NCBI GenBank assembly: GCA_028278125.1
Contig: JANQEY010000104.1
Span: 1-50,568, forward strand
DNA: 50,568 nt
DNA from: a bacterium
GTDB lineage: Bacteria; Electryoneota; Electryoneia; Electryoneales; Electryoneaceae
Direction: 5' to 3'
Below, piece after piece: positions 9,784 through 18,505 of the stretch (positions are counted from its first letter, which is position 1; every line of letters starts with the position of its first letter). The notes beneath the pieces were generated by a model. That model saw only the letters and a list, made by a program, of their open reading frames with translations, ran no database searches and was not told the DNA's origin. Both the position numbers and the translations under genes were made by a program.

Positions 9784-9816
9784 AAAAAAACCGGCTCCAG
9801 GTTAATGAAGCCGGCA
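9784..9816 (-). terminator. Terminator shared by convergent genes at 9753 and 9835
   Basis: A CCGGCT / AGCCGG stem (9791-9796 and 9809-9814) is followed, on the minus strand, by seven T residues. It serves mainly the minus-strand gene ending at 9835. Confidence 0.6.
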
Positions 9817-9834
9817 TATATGATATTAAAATTC

Positions 9835-12150
9835 CTATTTCACCATTACAATTTTCTGCAGGTCTGCAATCTCTCCTGGAATCACAGTATTAATAAAATA
9901 TACCCCGCTGGATAGTCCAGCGCCGTTAAACGTGAAACTGTGATACCCCGATCCATAGTATCCTTCAGCCAGGACAGCCACTCGCTGTCCTGTGATGTTA
10001 TAAACCAGAACAGATAAGTCTGATGTTGACGGTAATCCAACTGAAATGTGCGTTACTGGATTAAAGGGATTCGGATAGGCTCGTTCTACAGTGTAGGCAG
10101 ATGGTATTGTACTATGTCGTTCAGGTGTATCAAGTTCTTCAGTCTCCCAGCCTGTCAACGACCAGTCTGAAACAATATTACTCCCAGACATTTGAGCATC
10201 GGGCGGCAACTTGTCAAAGGTAAATGAATCTTCCGCGTAAACTTCCACAAGCTCAAGATCACCAACCTTGGTATAATAAGTAAATGTACCTCCCGGGGCG
10301 TATCCGGGAACATTCTGGGTAAGAGCTGTACCCATGTTTTCATGCGGATCAATATCCAGGTTCCTGATAACGAACAATGGGCTGATCAGTTGGCCACCTG
10401 GAGTCATAACTTCCGTCCAGGCCTCGAATTCGGTTGTATAATTGCCATGGTTATTAAGTTCTACAATCCAGTCGAAACTTCCACCGAACTGACCAATCAG
10501 TGGATCCGGATCAACAGTCATGGCATTAAGCTCAAGTTCAGGTGGTCCGACACCGGGGAATATTGTCAGGTCATCAATTGCCACTCCAGGCAGATTATTC
10601 TGATCATCAGATGCCATATAGAACATGAACATCACATTCATATCTACATAATCCTGCAGGCTGAAATATTTCGACTCCCAGCCATCGGAACTACCCGAAA
10701 AACAGGCCTGGTCCAGTGCAACGACTCCGTCGCTGTCAGGATATCCTATCCATGGACTCAATAATTGCCATGTTGTTCCCTGGTCGGTGGAAATTCGGAC
10801 ATTGTAGCCATCCTGTTCTTCCTCCAACTCGTACCAGTGCCAATACAGCAAATATGCATCTTCCGACAATATGTCATGTGAAGTCGTCGAGAGCAGGTAA
10901 TCATTTGCGTTGTCCGGGTAGTTTGAATCGAGCGAAGTAACCCAGCAATGGGTTGGAGAATTTGCACTATCCGGATTTATTGTTGGTTCTCCCCATTCCC
11001 ATGAAATGGAGTATACTGTCCGCGCAAGATGTCCCTGGGAATCTTCGAAGTCTGTAGAATAGGGATCCGGCCAGGGATTTTCCGGATATGGTAACAGGGG
11101 AATATCTATTGTATTTATCCCCGGATCGAGAAATCCTGTTGTTGAAAATTCGTAATATCCAGTGGCGTAGGCGTCGATCGTGTGATCACCAGAATATATT
11201 TCCTCGATCGTGTAGACTCCATCCAGTCCCGTTTGTGTTTGGGTATCATCAATACGAACATATGCTCCTTCTATCACCTCACCTGTTTCAGAATTTGTAA
11301 CCGTTCCGGTGACTGTCACATCGGGAGGAGAATAGTAGAACCGTATTGCCTGGTTCTCGAAAGGATTGCCTTCCGGATCACCATCGAACAGGAAAGTAAA
11401 TCCCCTGTTCCCTGATCCCTGGATACCAATCGTGCATTCGTCGATTGTTATACCCTGTGGAGATCCCAGGTCAGCGTATTGCATCACGATATCACCGCTC
11501 TCGAAAAGGATAACCTGGGCGGTAATATATCCCATCTCGTCCGGTGGAAAACCATATTCATGGTAGTTCTCGAAATTGACAACAAATGCCAGCTCATCTT
11601 CCAGGGTGATAGTATCAAAATAAACCATGCCATATTCACCCATGTCCGGATCAAGATCGTCCCAGAACCATGCGATCATTGCTCCATAATCATCATAGGG
11701 CATTTCGAAATTAAACAGGGAGACATAGTTGTTGAAGAATGATATGACTCCGTTGGATTGAATCCAGCAGAAGGAATAGACCTCATCGTAATACTGAAAC
11801 TCAAATCCAATTGGAACAGCTCCCGCCCAGTCTTCGTCACCTAGCAGAACTTCTGTGCCATCGGGTATCTCAACCCATTCATAAACAGGCCCATCGGGCT
11901 CCTCGCTGTCTTTGTAGCTGTACCCGTACCCGTCAGGTCCCCCGAAGTCGTCAAGTTCGTTATCGCTGGGATAAAAATTGAAATGTAGGCTTTCAAGGAG
12001 TGATAGCTGCCGGTCAGTTAATTGCTGCCCGGATTTATATCTTTCAGCTGCTTCATATATAGCATCTTTATCGAACGATGCCACGGCAAATTGTCCCGCT
12101 GCCACGATAAAGAATAAGATCAGGACGGCCCTCGAGAATGTCCTCTTCAT
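9835..12150 (-). CDS. Large multi-domain type IX-sorted surface protein (paralog 1)
   Basis: This 771-residue secreted protein has no visible active site. The signal peptide is MKRTFSRAVLILFFIVAAGQ. A short helical segment follows (residues 27-57), then GGPDGYGYSYKDSEEPDGP opening a nidogen-like beta domain (about 65-275, with IAWFWDDLDPD). Next come a carboxypeptidase-regulatory-like fold (about 280-350), a MAM/jelly-roll-like module (about 365-540, WEWGEP...CWVTSLD), an Ig-like domain (about 550-670, QNVPGYAPGGTFTY) and the sorting domain (AYPNPFNPVTHISVGLP ... LQKIVMVK). The same order of modules is seen in the neighbour at 12546-14870, so the two arose by duplication. A GGAGA ribosome site lies just upstream of the ATG. 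The role is inferred to be adhesion or binding at the surface. Confidence 0.9.
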   Translation of the reverse strand: MKRTFSRAVLILFFIVAAGQFAVASFDKDAIYEAAERYKSGQQLTDRQLSLLESLHFNFYPSDNELDDFGGPDGYGYSYKDSEEPDGPVYEWVEIPDGTEVLLGDEDWAGAVPIGFEFQYYDEVYSFCWIQSNGVISFFNNYVSLFNFEMPYDDYGAMIAWFWDDLDPDMGEYGMVYFDTITLEDELAFVVNFENYHEYGFPPDEMGYITAQVILFESGDIVMQYADLGSPQGITIDECTIGIQGSGNRGFTFLFDGDPEGNPFENQAIRFYYSPPDVTVTGTVTNSETGEVIEGAYVRIDDTQTQTGLDGVYTIEEIYSGDHTIDAYATGYYEFSTTGFLDPGINTIDIPLLPYPENPWPDPYSTDFEDSQGHLARTVYSISWEWGEPTINPDSANSPTHCWVTSLDSNYPDNANDYLLSTTSHDILSEDAYLLYWHWYELEEEQDGYNVRISTDQGTTWQLLSPWIGYPDSDGVVALDQACFSGSSDGWESKYFSLQDYVDMNVMFMFYMASDDQNNLPGVAIDDLTIFPGVGPPELELNAMTVDPDPLIGQFGGSFDWIVELNNHGNYTTEFEAWTEVMTPGGQLISPLFVIRNLDIDPHENMGTALTQNVPGYAPGGTFTYYTKVGDLELVEVYAEDSFTFDKLPPDAQMSGSNIVSDWSLTGWETEELDTPERHSTIPSAYTVERAYPNPFNPVTHISVGLPSTSDLSVLVYNITGQRVAVLAEGYYGSGYHSFTFNGAGLSSGVYFINTVIPGEIADLQKIVMVK

Positions 12151-12497
12151 CAGGTCTCCAGTGTTTTCGATAGTCTGATTGCAAATTTTGATAATAGTTG
12201 AATTAACCGCTTGGCAGGTTAATCCGATTATATTATATCCAAATAAGAATTATATCAAATATCGAATAATACCTCTCAAGACAAAATCGTCTCCCTGCCG
12301 TAACAATCCAATTTCACAAGAAATTGAATAATAATTATATAGAGAGACAAGCTGAATATCAGGTTGACCTTGAATGTAATAAGTTGAGTAATATCAAGCA
12401 AGTCATAACCTAAATATCCCAAAATTACATCGAATGTAACATGTGTACCTGTTATGGAATTTGATCAAATTCAGAACCACTGAAAGTACGTACAACA
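12151..12497. other. Gene-free spacer upstream of paralog 1
   Basis: This AT-rich spacer between two minus-strand genes presumably holds the promoter for the gene starting at 12150. I see no RNA gene, no long repeat and no supported small ORF. Confidence 0.5.
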
Positions 12498-12524
12498 AAA
12501 AACCCGGCTTATTTAAGCCGGGTT
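12498..12524 (-). terminator. Intrinsic terminator after paralog 2
   Basis: A perfect 10-bp stem AACCCGGCTT / AAGCCGGGTT (12501-12510 and 12515-12524) with loop ATTT is followed on the minus strand by TTTTGTTG, just after the stop at 12546. Confidence 0.85.
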
Positions 12525-12545
12525 TGTATGCCAGGTATTACCTGG

Positions 12546-14870
12546 TTATTTCATCAGGACAATCTTCTGCATATTGTCCATTTTTCCTGGTACTGTTGTA
12601 CGGACAAAATAGATACCGCTGGCCAGGTCTTTTCCATCGAATGTGAAGGTGTGATAACCCTGCGAGTATTGACCATACGCAAGTGTTGCCACCTGTTGAC
12701 CTACAACATTGTAGACAGCGACATTCAAGCCGGCATTTTCAGGTAATCCCACTGAGATATGTGTGACGGGATTGAATGGATTCGGGTAAGCTTTTTCGAC
12801 TATATAATTTGCCGGAACCGATATGGTTTCTGGTACTGAATCAAGTTCATCTATCCATCCTGTCAACAGCCAATCAGTAACATAAGTGTTGTTTCCTGTG
12901 GCACCTGCCACCGGATGTTTAATGAATGGGAACGGTGCTTCAGCATATATCTCACCGGCACCATGGTCACCTACCCTGGCCAGGTAGAGATATTCACCTG
13001 GAGGAGCAAAACCCGGTACCTGCTGCGCAGGAGACGCCGCAAGCACATCACCAGGCATCAGCATCAGGCCTGGGAATATGTCAAGCGGACCATACTCCAT
13101 TCCATTTGGTAAAATCAGGTCTGTCCAGGCGTCGAATACAACATCTACATCGGAAACATTTTCAACGTAGGCATCCCAACGGAACATCCCACCAAATGGT
13201 GGAATTTCTGGGAGTGGTTCCCATGGAGTTGCCATCAGGATAAGTCCGGGGCCTTCAGGACCGACATATATTTCCATGTCGTCTATCTGGACACCGGGGT
13301 AAGTTACGCTGCCATCTGTCCCGAGGAAGAACATAAATTCTACTTCCATCCCAATATATCCCGAGAGGTCGAACATAACCTGTTCCCATGGAATCGGGGT
13401 TGAACTGGAGAAACATGGTTCGGGAAGACCAAAAACACCGTCAGGATCCGAATAACCGGCAATCGGCTCAATGACATCCCAATTGGCTCCCTGGTCAGTG
13501 GTGATACGGACATTGTATCCGTCAAAGTTGGATTCTATCTGGTAAGTATGCCAGTAACTCATATATGCGTCAGGTGCTTCCGGGACATAAGCCGTTGCTG
13601 TTACCAGTGGATCAGCTGCATTGTTGATATAATTTTCATCAATTCCTGTTGCCCAGCAGTGGACTGGAGAATATGCCGGTTCGACAGTCGGTTCACCCCA
13701 GGCCCAGACTACTGTTGTTTCTGTTTCAAGTAAATGGTTCGGGTAAACTTCGAAATTAGTGTTAAATGATCCCTGCCATGGATATACCGGAAGCGGTACC
13801 ATTGAAATATTCAGAGTATTTCCTCCAGTACTCAATAACACGCTGCCTGTTGCACCATAATAGCCTGCTGCCGTGCATGACCAGTTTCTCCATCCGGAAT
13901 AGACATTATTGATTGCATAACTTCCATCCTGGAGTGTAGTAGCTGCGCCATTACCTACAGTGACAGCTGCGTTTCCAATGCCCCCTCCGGTAACTGAGTC
14001 AGTGACATTTCCCGAAACTGATGCATCAGGTTGGTTCTGGTAATACCAGATAGCCTGGTTGATATAAGGATTGTTTGTAGGATCACCATCGAACAGGAAT
14101 GTCAGTCCATAATCCACAACTGCCTGGATACCTATCGTACACTCGTCAATCGTAATAAATTCATTGAGTTCCGGTGGTGAGCCAAGATCAGCATACTGCA
14201 TCAGGATATCGCCATTTGCCAGCAATATTACCTGTGCTGTAAGGTATCCCTGGTCTTCCGGTGGCCATCCATACTCGTAATAGTTTTCAAAAGTTATAAC
14301 AAATGCATCCTGATCCTGATGAAAAACCATATCATAATAAATTGTGCCATAGTTACCCATGTCCGGATCAAGGTCATCCCAGAACCATGCAATCATGGCG
14401 CCATAATTTGTTGTAGGCATCATTTCATTAGATAAAGACACCCATTCATCGGCAAAAGTTAAAATCCCATTTGAATGGATCCATAATTCGGTATAAATTT
14501 CGCCGTAAAACTCAAACTCAAAACCAATTTCGAATGGACCATCATAAGCATCATCTGCCAGCAACAGTGTTGGTCCTCCAGTGATGTCGACCCAATCATA
14601 AACGGGGCCATCCGGTTCTTCGCTGTCTTTGAACATGTAACCATATCCATCAGGACCACCGACATCGTCCAACTCGTTGTTGATGCCAGGATTAAAGTTA
14701 AAATTGATTGATTTGAGCAGGTTTGTCTGCTCAACGGTTAATTTCTGGCCGGAATTAAAGGCTTCAATAGCCTCGTTTATAGCTGTCTTATCAACAGCCT
14801 CGGCCATCAACGCGTTTGAAAATGCCAGCAGGACGGCAAAAATCAAAACGCACAAGATTGCCCTCTTCAT
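12546..14870 (-). CDS. Large multi-domain type IX-sorted surface protein (paralog 2)
   Basis: This is a close paralog of the protein at 9835-12150 with the same module order: signal peptide, helical spacer, nidogen-like domain (LDDVGGPDGYGYMFKDSEEP, MIAWFWDDLDPDMGNYG), carboxypeptidase-regulatory-like fold, MAM-like module (WAWGEPTVEP...CWATGIDENY), Ig-like domain (QQVPGFAPPGEYLYLARVGD) and sorting domain (AYPNPFNPVTHISVGLPE ... MQKIVLMK). An ATG 45 bases upstream is in frame. I prefer 14870 because AGAGGAG lies 8 bases before it and the product then opens with a proper signal peptide (MKRAILCVLIFAVLLAF). This gives 774 residues. No enzymatic motif is seen. It is probably exposed at, or released from, the cell surface. 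Confidence 0.9.
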   Translation of the reverse strand: MKRAILCVLIFAVLLAFSNALMAEAVDKTAINEAIEAFNSGQKLTVEQTNLLKSINFNFNPGINNELDDVGGPDGYGYMFKDSEEPDGPVYDWVDITGGPTLLLADDAYDGPFEIGFEFEFYGEIYTELWIHSNGILTFADEWVSLSNEMMPTTNYGAMIAWFWDDLDPDMGNYGTIYYDMVFHQDQDAFVITFENYYEYGWPPEDQGYLTAQVILLANGDILMQYADLGSPPELNEFITIDECTIGIQAVVDYGLTFLFDGDPTNNPYINQAIWYYQNQPDASVSGNVTDSVTGGGIGNAAVTVGNGAATTLQDGSYAINNVYSGWRNWSCTAAGYYGATGSVLLSTGGNTLNISMVPLPVYPWQGSFNTNFEVYPNHLLETETTVVWAWGEPTVEPAYSPVHCWATGIDENYINNAADPLVTATAYVPEAPDAYMSYWHTYQIESNFDGYNVRITTDQGANWDVIEPIAGYSDPDGVFGLPEPCFSSSTPIPWEQVMFDLSGYIGMEVEFMFFLGTDGSVTYPGVQIDDMEIYVGPEGPGLILMATPWEPLPEIPPFGGMFRWDAYVENVSDVDVVFDAWTDLILPNGMEYGPLDIFPGLMLMPGDVLAASPAQQVPGFAPPGEYLYLARVGDHGAGEIYAEAPFPFIKHPVAGATGNNTYVTDWLLTGWIDELDSVPETISVPANYIVEKAYPNPFNPVTHISVGLPENAGLNVAVYNVVGQQVATLAYGQYSQGYHTFTFDGKDLASGIYFVRTTVPGKMDNMQKIVLMK

Positions 14871-15239
14871 GCGAAATTCTCCTCTTTTATTGGCGGGACT
14901 GAAATAACCTTTCAATGATCAAAAATTCGTACAGTTTACGAATTGACCGTGCCGATCCAGTAAAAGTTTTCAGTAAGTGAGATTGCGATTTCACGAACCA
15001 TTTTCGTGCCGAAGTTCGTCAAGCGGTTGTACAAAGGTGAGCAGTATTAAATCTAGCTGTTCTAATAATTTAAATCGTATATAACTATCTTCATTAGAGG
15101 TACATCCTGAAAGTTAGCACGTAATAACTCATGAGGCAAGGTCAGTTGCCTGATACCTAAAATCATGTACAATGCTCCCGGAGTCGATTGATCAAACGGA
15201 AAATCCTGTTTGCATCTGCGGTAAGTCATAAAAATAGAT
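14871..15239. other. Gene-free spacer (left half)
   Basis: The spacer upstream of paralog 2 contains no supported gene. A minus-strand open frame of 69 codons at 15062-15271 begins inside the palindromic element at 15240 and is judged spurious. Confidence 0.45.
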
Positions 15240-15274
15240 CCTGTCATCCCGCCTTTGCGGGACAGAGCCACCCA
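15240..15274 (+). repeat. Short palindromic element A (stem plus GAGCCACCCA tail)
   Basis: CTGTC.. then CCCGC pairs across a CTTT loop with GCGGGACAG, followed by GAGCCACCCA. The stem start (CCTGTCAT) and the tail match elements at 29841 and 32673, although the inner stem differs. Confidence 0.6.
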
Positions 15275-15308
15275 TCATCAGGTATACGGAGTTGTGTAAA
15301 TGAGTAAA

Positions 15309-15369
15309 CCAGGGTTGCATTTCCCCTTCGTTTAATCTGCGGAGGATAAAAGTCAACCCTGGCTACACA
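15309..15369. repeat. Long-loop palindrome downstream of the sorted subtilase
   Basis: CCAGGGTTG (15309-15317) and CAACCCTGG (15354-15362) form a perfect 9-bp inverted repeat around a 36-base loop, followed by a CTACACA tail that loosely resembles the tail of the other elements. It lies 31 bases past the 3' end of the gene at 15401. Confidence 0.5.
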
Positions 15370-15400
15370 CCAATTATAAAGCTATGGGTAATCTGTCGAT

Positions 15401-18097
15401 TTATTTCAATAGCACTACCTTATCTACCAATGTTTCCCTGCCGGATTCGAGGACAACAAAATAAACACCTGCTGAGAGATCCGTCGCGTTCCAGCTGATT
15501 TTATGATTACCAGCACTCATTACGCTTTTATGAATTGTCGCAACTTCACGTCCCAGCAGGTCATAAACACTTGCCTCTACTCTTGAATGAGTTGGCAATG
15601 TAAAATTGATTGCAGTCGTCGAGTTGAACGGATTCGGATATATTGATTCTATGGTAAAGCTTGAGGGAACAACTACCGGTTCGTTTTCTTTCACCGGCAG
15701 AACCTCGAACCATGACAGGATTGCGCTTAAAGCTTCTGTCCGTGATGTTGTCTGGTTCAGTCCGCTGATCGCTTCAAAGGCAAAGGGGAAATAGACATGC
15801 CTGCGGTTATCGTCCTCGTAATATATACCGCCTGTATTACCTGAACCCAGGTAGTTATACGCCGCCACCGCACCACCCAATGGATTTATCGCGTCCGGAT
15901 CAGTATTATTTGCCGCACCACCGTTACCGGCCAGCAGGAATTGTCCATCTTCGACAACCGGACCACCTGCACCCGGAACAGCAGTTAAAGAAATCTCAAA
16001 ATTATTGGCGATACTTTCACAATGGAGATAGTTAGCATAGAAATCCGTTCCCGCAAGCTGTTCATCAAGTGTTTGCCCGAAGAGAAAAACGTTCACGTTG
16101 TTGTCCATTGCCGCCTGGAGGACAGATTGTTCCGTTACGTGGAGAGGTAGCTCAACATCACCTGTCATCCAGATAACAGTTGAATATTGTGATATTTCAT
16201 CTGCTGATGGAGCGCCGTCAAGTTCAGTTATGTCATGATGAAAATAGTTATAGAAGTATTCGTCCAGGTTATCCTGGATATAGGTATCGTAATCTTCTCC
16301 ACCGTCATCATCGACTAAGAGAATATCTGGTGTTCCAATCATAATCCGTTCACTCAGACCGATTTCATACTCATTGGGTCCGCAGGAAACAGTAATGGAG
16401 ATCATGGCAAAATGGCCATTGAGTGCAGGATCTGTGGCTGTGAACCTCAAGGGCGTTTCCAGGTTATCTCCTGATGTTCCATTGGGAATATCGCCCATAT
16501 CAACTACCTGCTGAGCATACTGAATACCATCAACAGAAAGTTCAACGGTTGCCTGTACGTCTGAAGCATCACGCCATCCCTCAGCGTTGGAAACTACAAG
16601 TGTTACCTCGATCTCTTCATCAATATTCGGGTGACCGTTGCCGTCAGGATTGCTCATCTGCCATTCGTCGATTGTCATCTCGGGCCAATACCACTGTGTA
16701 ACAGCCTTATAGGCATTTACTCGTCCTGATCCCTGAGGTTGGTCCGGGGTAATGGGATCAACAGCTTCAATGACAATTTGACGCCAGTCTGTATTGGTAG
16801 CGTTGGGATACATTTGCGCGACAAGGGCACCGATCCCGGCTGCTATCGGGGTAGCTACAGAGGTACCATCCCATGATGTATAGCCATCATCAAACCAGGC
16901 GGTATAACAACCTACACCCGGTGCAGCTATTTCAACCCAGTCGCCATAATTCGAAAAATTCGCACGTTCATCGTTGCTGTCCGTAGCCCCAACTGTTATC
17001 ACGTTGTCATAGTCCCCGGGGTACTGACGAGTACCCACGTTATCATTACCGGACGCACCAAACAGCAGCATCCCGTTATTCCATGCGCTTTCTACAGCAT
17101 TTTCCATAAACTGGCTTGGTGAAGGACCGCCATATGACATATTTACGATAGTCGCACCCATATCACGGGCGTAGTTCAGTCCACTGATCGCTGATGATGT
17201 CTGGATACGTCCTTCTCCCTCGTTGTCAGCAAAACCGCAACGTAGTGCCATAATCTGGCAATCAAAGGCAACTCCTGCACCACCTATCCCGTTATTGGTT
17301 ACCCCTGCCATTGCAGAAACAACCCCGGTCCCGTGGCCATGGAAGTCGATCGGATCATTATCTGGGACATGTGCATCTTCACCCGGCGCCGGGCTGCCAA
17401 CTCCAGCTACCCAGTCCCAGCCGATAAAATCATCAACCAGTCCATTCCCATCATCATCTACATTGTTCCAATCCCCAAGTGTCCCAGGAAAATCCGGGAA
17501 ATCATCCTCAAAAGGGCGGGGGTCACCATCAATATCCTCTCCTGGATTAATCCAAATGTTGTCTACCAGGTCAGGATGGTTCCAGTCGACACCGGAATCC
17601 AGGCCCACAACTATAATTTCATCTGAACCCGTTACAATATCCCAGGCCGATTCAGCGTCAATTATTTCTAGCCAGTACTGGGTTACAAACGAAGGATCGT
17701 TGGGTATGAAGTTCAGTTGATGGATTATGTCAGGTGAAGCATATTCAATAGAAGGCAGACGGTTGAACTCTTCTGAAACGAGCTCCATATCCGTGCCGAA
17801 TGGGAAAATTATCTTGTAATCATTCCTCGTTTTATGCCGGTATTCTTCATCTTTCGGGATATATCCCCCAAAAAAATCTTCCACTTTCTTGGCATGAAAA
17901 CGTGCCAGAAGCCTGTCTACTTCATTGTCACCTACAGTGATGGTTCCATCATCAGCAGTATTAAATTGCACATCATTTTTAAATCTGACCAGTAGAACAC
18001 CATCGGTATACTGCAGGTTTGAAACACCAGCAAAACACACAGTTGCTACGGTCAAAACCATTATTAATGTTAATGATGTGATTGTTCCCTTCCACAT
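15401..18097 (-). CDS. Type IX-sorted subtilisin-family (S8) protease
   Basis: This is a secreted serine endopeptidase of 898 residues. The signal peptide is MWKGTITSLTLIMVLTVATV, followed by a propeptide-like region (about 28-125). The catalytic domain has Asp167 in VVGLDSGVDWNHPDL, His255 in HGHGTGV, the oxyanion Asn351 in GASGND and Ser413 in DGTSVATP. An Asp/Asn-rich stretch between Asp and His (DDDGNGLVDDFIGWD) is a likely calcium site. After the protease comes a beta domain (about 470-590), then a region beginning DILLVDDDGGEDY that resembles an ATPase/Rossmann-type associated domain seen in such proteases. The last domain is the sorting domain (SIYPNPFNSTTAINFTLP ... VDKVVLLK). AAAGGGG lies 7 bases before the ATG. 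It probably degrades extracellular protein or matures other surface cargo. Confidence 0.93.
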   Translation of the reverse strand: MWKGTITSLTLIMVLTVATVCFAGVSNLQYTDGVLLVRFKNDVQFNTADDGTITVGDNEVDRLLARFHAKKVEDFFGGYIPKDEEYRHKTRNDYKIIFPFGTDMELVSEEFNRLPSIEYASPDIIHQLNFIPNDPSFVTQYWLEIIDAESAWDIVTGSDEIIVVGLDSGVDWNHPDLVDNIWINPGEDIDGDPRPFEDDFPDFPGTLGDWNNVDDDGNGLVDDFIGWDWVAGVGSPAPGEDAHVPDNDPIDFHGHGTGVVSAMAGVTNNGIGGAGVAFDCQIMALRCGFADNEGEGRIQTSSAISGLNYARDMGATIVNMSYGGPSPSQFMENAVESAWNNGMLLFGASGNDNVGTRQYPGDYDNVITVGATDSNDERANFSNYGDWVEIAAPGVGCYTAWFDDGYTSWDGTSVATPIAAGIGALVAQMYPNATNTDWRQIVIEAVDPITPDQPQGSGRVNAYKAVTQWYWPEMTIDEWQMSNPDGNGHPNIDEEIEVTLVVSNAEGWRDASDVQATVELSVDGIQYAQQVVDMGDIPNGTSGDNLETPLRFTATDPALNGHFAMISITVSCGPNEYEIGLSERIMIGTPDILLVDDDGGEDYDTYIQDNLDEYFYNYFHHDITELDGAPSADEISQYSTVIWMTGDVELPLHVTEQSVLQAAMDNNVNVFLFGQTLDEQLAGTDFYANYLHCESIANNFEISLTAVPGAGGPVVEDGQFLLAGNGGAANNTDPDAINPLGGAVAAYNYLGSGNTGGIYYEDDNRRHVYFPFAFEAISGLNQTTSRTEALSAILSWFEVLPVKENEPVVVPSSFTIESIYPNPFNSTTAINFTLPTHSRVEASVYDLLGREVATIHKSVMSAGNHKISWNATDLSAGVYFVVLESGRETLVDKVVLLK

Positions 18098-18505
18098 GTT
18101 GTTCCCCTTTCACAAATTCGCAGCCTCGTCAAGAATTAAACAACCTTGTATAAATGTCTCATGATATTTATTGCCGAAGTTACCTGGTTTTTCGGGTGGA
18201 GTAATTGGGTGCTGCCGGGTACCGGCAACAGGCGGGTAATCTTTTTCCAGTAAATAAGTCACAACAACTCCGAGCAACAATGTCCCTCGACATGGATACC
18301 CGGCTCCTGTTTAAAAATAGTAAATTTCAGGTGTTAGATTCAAGCATATTCTCCATAATTCGATTTTACAGCCGCTAATCTGTAATTAATAAAATAGTTC
18401 TATCCTTGTAACAGATAACACTTAACTGTCAAATAGATCAACGTTGATGTATATTTGCGGGAAATGGTGGCAAGGACTGGAATAATTTCAGACAGAGGTG
18501 GCTTG
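18098..18505. other. Divergent promoter region
   Basis: A 408-base spacer separates divergently transcribed protease and phosphoesterase genes. It has a small TGCCGG-GTA-CCGGCA hairpin near 18212-18227. No gene or larger repeat is seen. Promoters for both genes are expected here, but I cannot pinpoint them. Confidence 0.45.

Noticed and set aside
15062..15271. A 69-codon minus-strand open frame in the spacer beside paralog 2
   Set aside because: It starts within the palindromic element, has no ribosome site and resembles no protein. It is most likely a by-product of the repeat.
17223..17720. A 165-codon plus-strand frame rich in Ser/Pro
   Set aside because: It is antisense to the catalytic domain of the sorted subtilase and has no ribosome site.
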